Origin: Blastomonas ursincola
GTDB taxonomy: Bacteria > Pseudomonadota > Alphaproteobacteria > Sphingomonadales > Sphingomonadaceae
Assembly (NCBI RefSeq): GCF_013607875.1
Contig: NZ_VDES01000002.1
Span: forward strand, 823,638-887,637
DNA length: 64,000 nucleotides
Direction of reading: 5' to 3'
The notes beneath the pieces were generated by a model. It did no database searches and was not told the DNA's origin. It saw only the letters and a program-made list of their open reading frames with translations. The stretch's first letter is position 1. Every line of letters begins with the position of its first letter. This document shows, one piece after another, positions 63,510-64,000 of the stretch. A program made the translations under genes and the position numbers.

Positions 63510-64000
63510 GCGAAACCGGCGAGGTCGAACCCGGCGGCGAATGCCGCGCGCAGCGCCTCGGGCGTGATTTCGGGCAGCATGTCGAGCCGGCCCAGGCGGC
63601 GGATGCCGGACATCTGCGTGATGGTCATCTCGCTGTCGGGTATCGGCTCGCCGATGAACGCGATGCCATGGATCGGCACGCCGCGCGCCTTGAGCACCTC
63701 GACCGTCATCAGGCTGTGGTTGATCGTGCCCAAGGCGGTACGCGCGCAGACGATGACCGGGATCTGCCAGCGCGCGAAGATATCGGCATAGAGCACCTGC
63801 CGCGTTACCGGCACCAGCGCACCGCCCGCGCCTTCGATCACCAGCGGCGCATCGACATGCGGAGGGGTGAGCGCATCGGTGTCGATTGTGACGCCGTCGA
63901 TCTCGGCCGAGCGGTGCGGCGAAAGCGGGCTCACCAGCCGCCAGGCTTCGGGCAGCGTGGAGCCCGGAGCCATGCGCTCGACGAACTGGGTGTCGGTCTC
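63506..64000 (-). CDS. bioD: dethiobiotin synthase, N-terminus outside the window
   Basis: About 164 residues of BioD, open at the right edge. It contains DAPLVIEGAGGALVPVT, TALGTINHSLMTVEVLKARGVPIHGIAFIGE and a final AFAAGFDLAGFA. BioD closes the ureido ring of dethiobiotin using ATP and CO2. The P-loop region lies beyond the window. It overlaps bioA by ATGA, so bioD and bioA form an operon. Confidence 0.93.
   Translation of the reverse strand, partial: ETDTQFVERMAPGSTLPEAWRLVSPLSPHRSAEIDGVTIDTDALTPPHVDAPLVIEGAGGALVPVTRQVLYADIFARWQIPVIVCARTALGTINHSLMTVEVLKARGVPIHGIAFIGEPIPDSEMTITQMSGIRRLGRLDMLPEITPEALRAAFAAGFDLAGFA

Overview
The window is high-GC chromosomal DNA of an alphaproteobacterium, most probably a sphingomonad (Sphingomonadaceae). 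The pointers are the linked imuA-imuB-dnaE2 mutagenesis cassette with a GTTC-N7-GTTC LexA box, the aroA/cmk/rpsA/ihfB run, a split cytochrome c maturation set, and dispersed GC-rich palindromic repeats of the kind common in sphingomonads. Genes are dense, many overlap by ATGA, and most of the window is core genome. I see no phage, insertion sequence, CRISPR array or replication origin.

Layout. 1-4.6 kb: end of aroA, a small membrane protein, a subclass B3 metallo-beta-lactamase lipoprotein, cmk, rpsA and ihfB. 4.6-4.9 kb: a tRNA-Leu(UAA) gene split in its anticodon loop by a group I intron. 5-10 kb: a diguanylate cyclase, two secreted proteins, a methyltransferase and a MazF-type toxin-antitoxin pair. 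10-11.1 kb: an AT-rich island carrying one HNH-like gene. 11.1-16.7 kb: the SOS mutagenesis cassette. 16.8-18.2 kb: a TPR protein fused to a PRMT-like methyltransferase. 18.2-25.5 kb: repeats, an HNH nuclease, gluQ, a cobalamin adenosyltransferase, the ergothioneine genes egtB/egtD and an exported M20 peptidase. 25.5-31.6 kb: ispG, an SMR transporter, an acetyltransferase, two lipoproteins, an AbrB/PIN toxin-antitoxin pair with a palindromic operator, a ParA-like ATPase and a hydrolase. 31.9-41.2 kb: a TonB-dependent receptor, a universal stress protein, the ketoacid CoA-transferase genes interrupted by a phosphatase gene, hydrolases and two glutathione transferases. 41.2-45.5 kb: the 5-oxoprolinase operon pxpABC with an NRAMP-like transporter and a 2-oxoglutarate dioxygenase. 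45.6-47.7 kb: type II secretion minor pseudopilins gspI-J-K. 47.8-54.4 kb: tRNA-His, an amino-acid dehydrogenase and ccmC-D-E-F-G-H-I. 54.4-64 kb: kup, a monooxygenase, a protease-like secreted protein, a nitronate monooxygenase, leuA with a leucine attenuator, a YHS protein, a YceI protein, bioA and part of bioD.

Functional themes. Core expression and metabolism include ribosomal S1, IHF, MEP isoprenoid synthesis, leucine and biotin synthesis, 5-oxoproline recycling and ketone-body activation. Redox and stress functions include ergothioneine, cytochrome c maturation, a universal stress protein and glutathione transferases. Genome-maintenance functions include the imu cassette and two toxin-antitoxin pairs.

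The most noteworthy signals are RNA-level or architectural: the tRNA-Leu(UAA) intron, the leuA leader peptide and terminator, the TPR-PRMT fusion, the AT-rich island, and a palindromic repeat that has become part of the gspJ reading frame. Every call rests on reading the sequence and on family knowledge; no database search was run.
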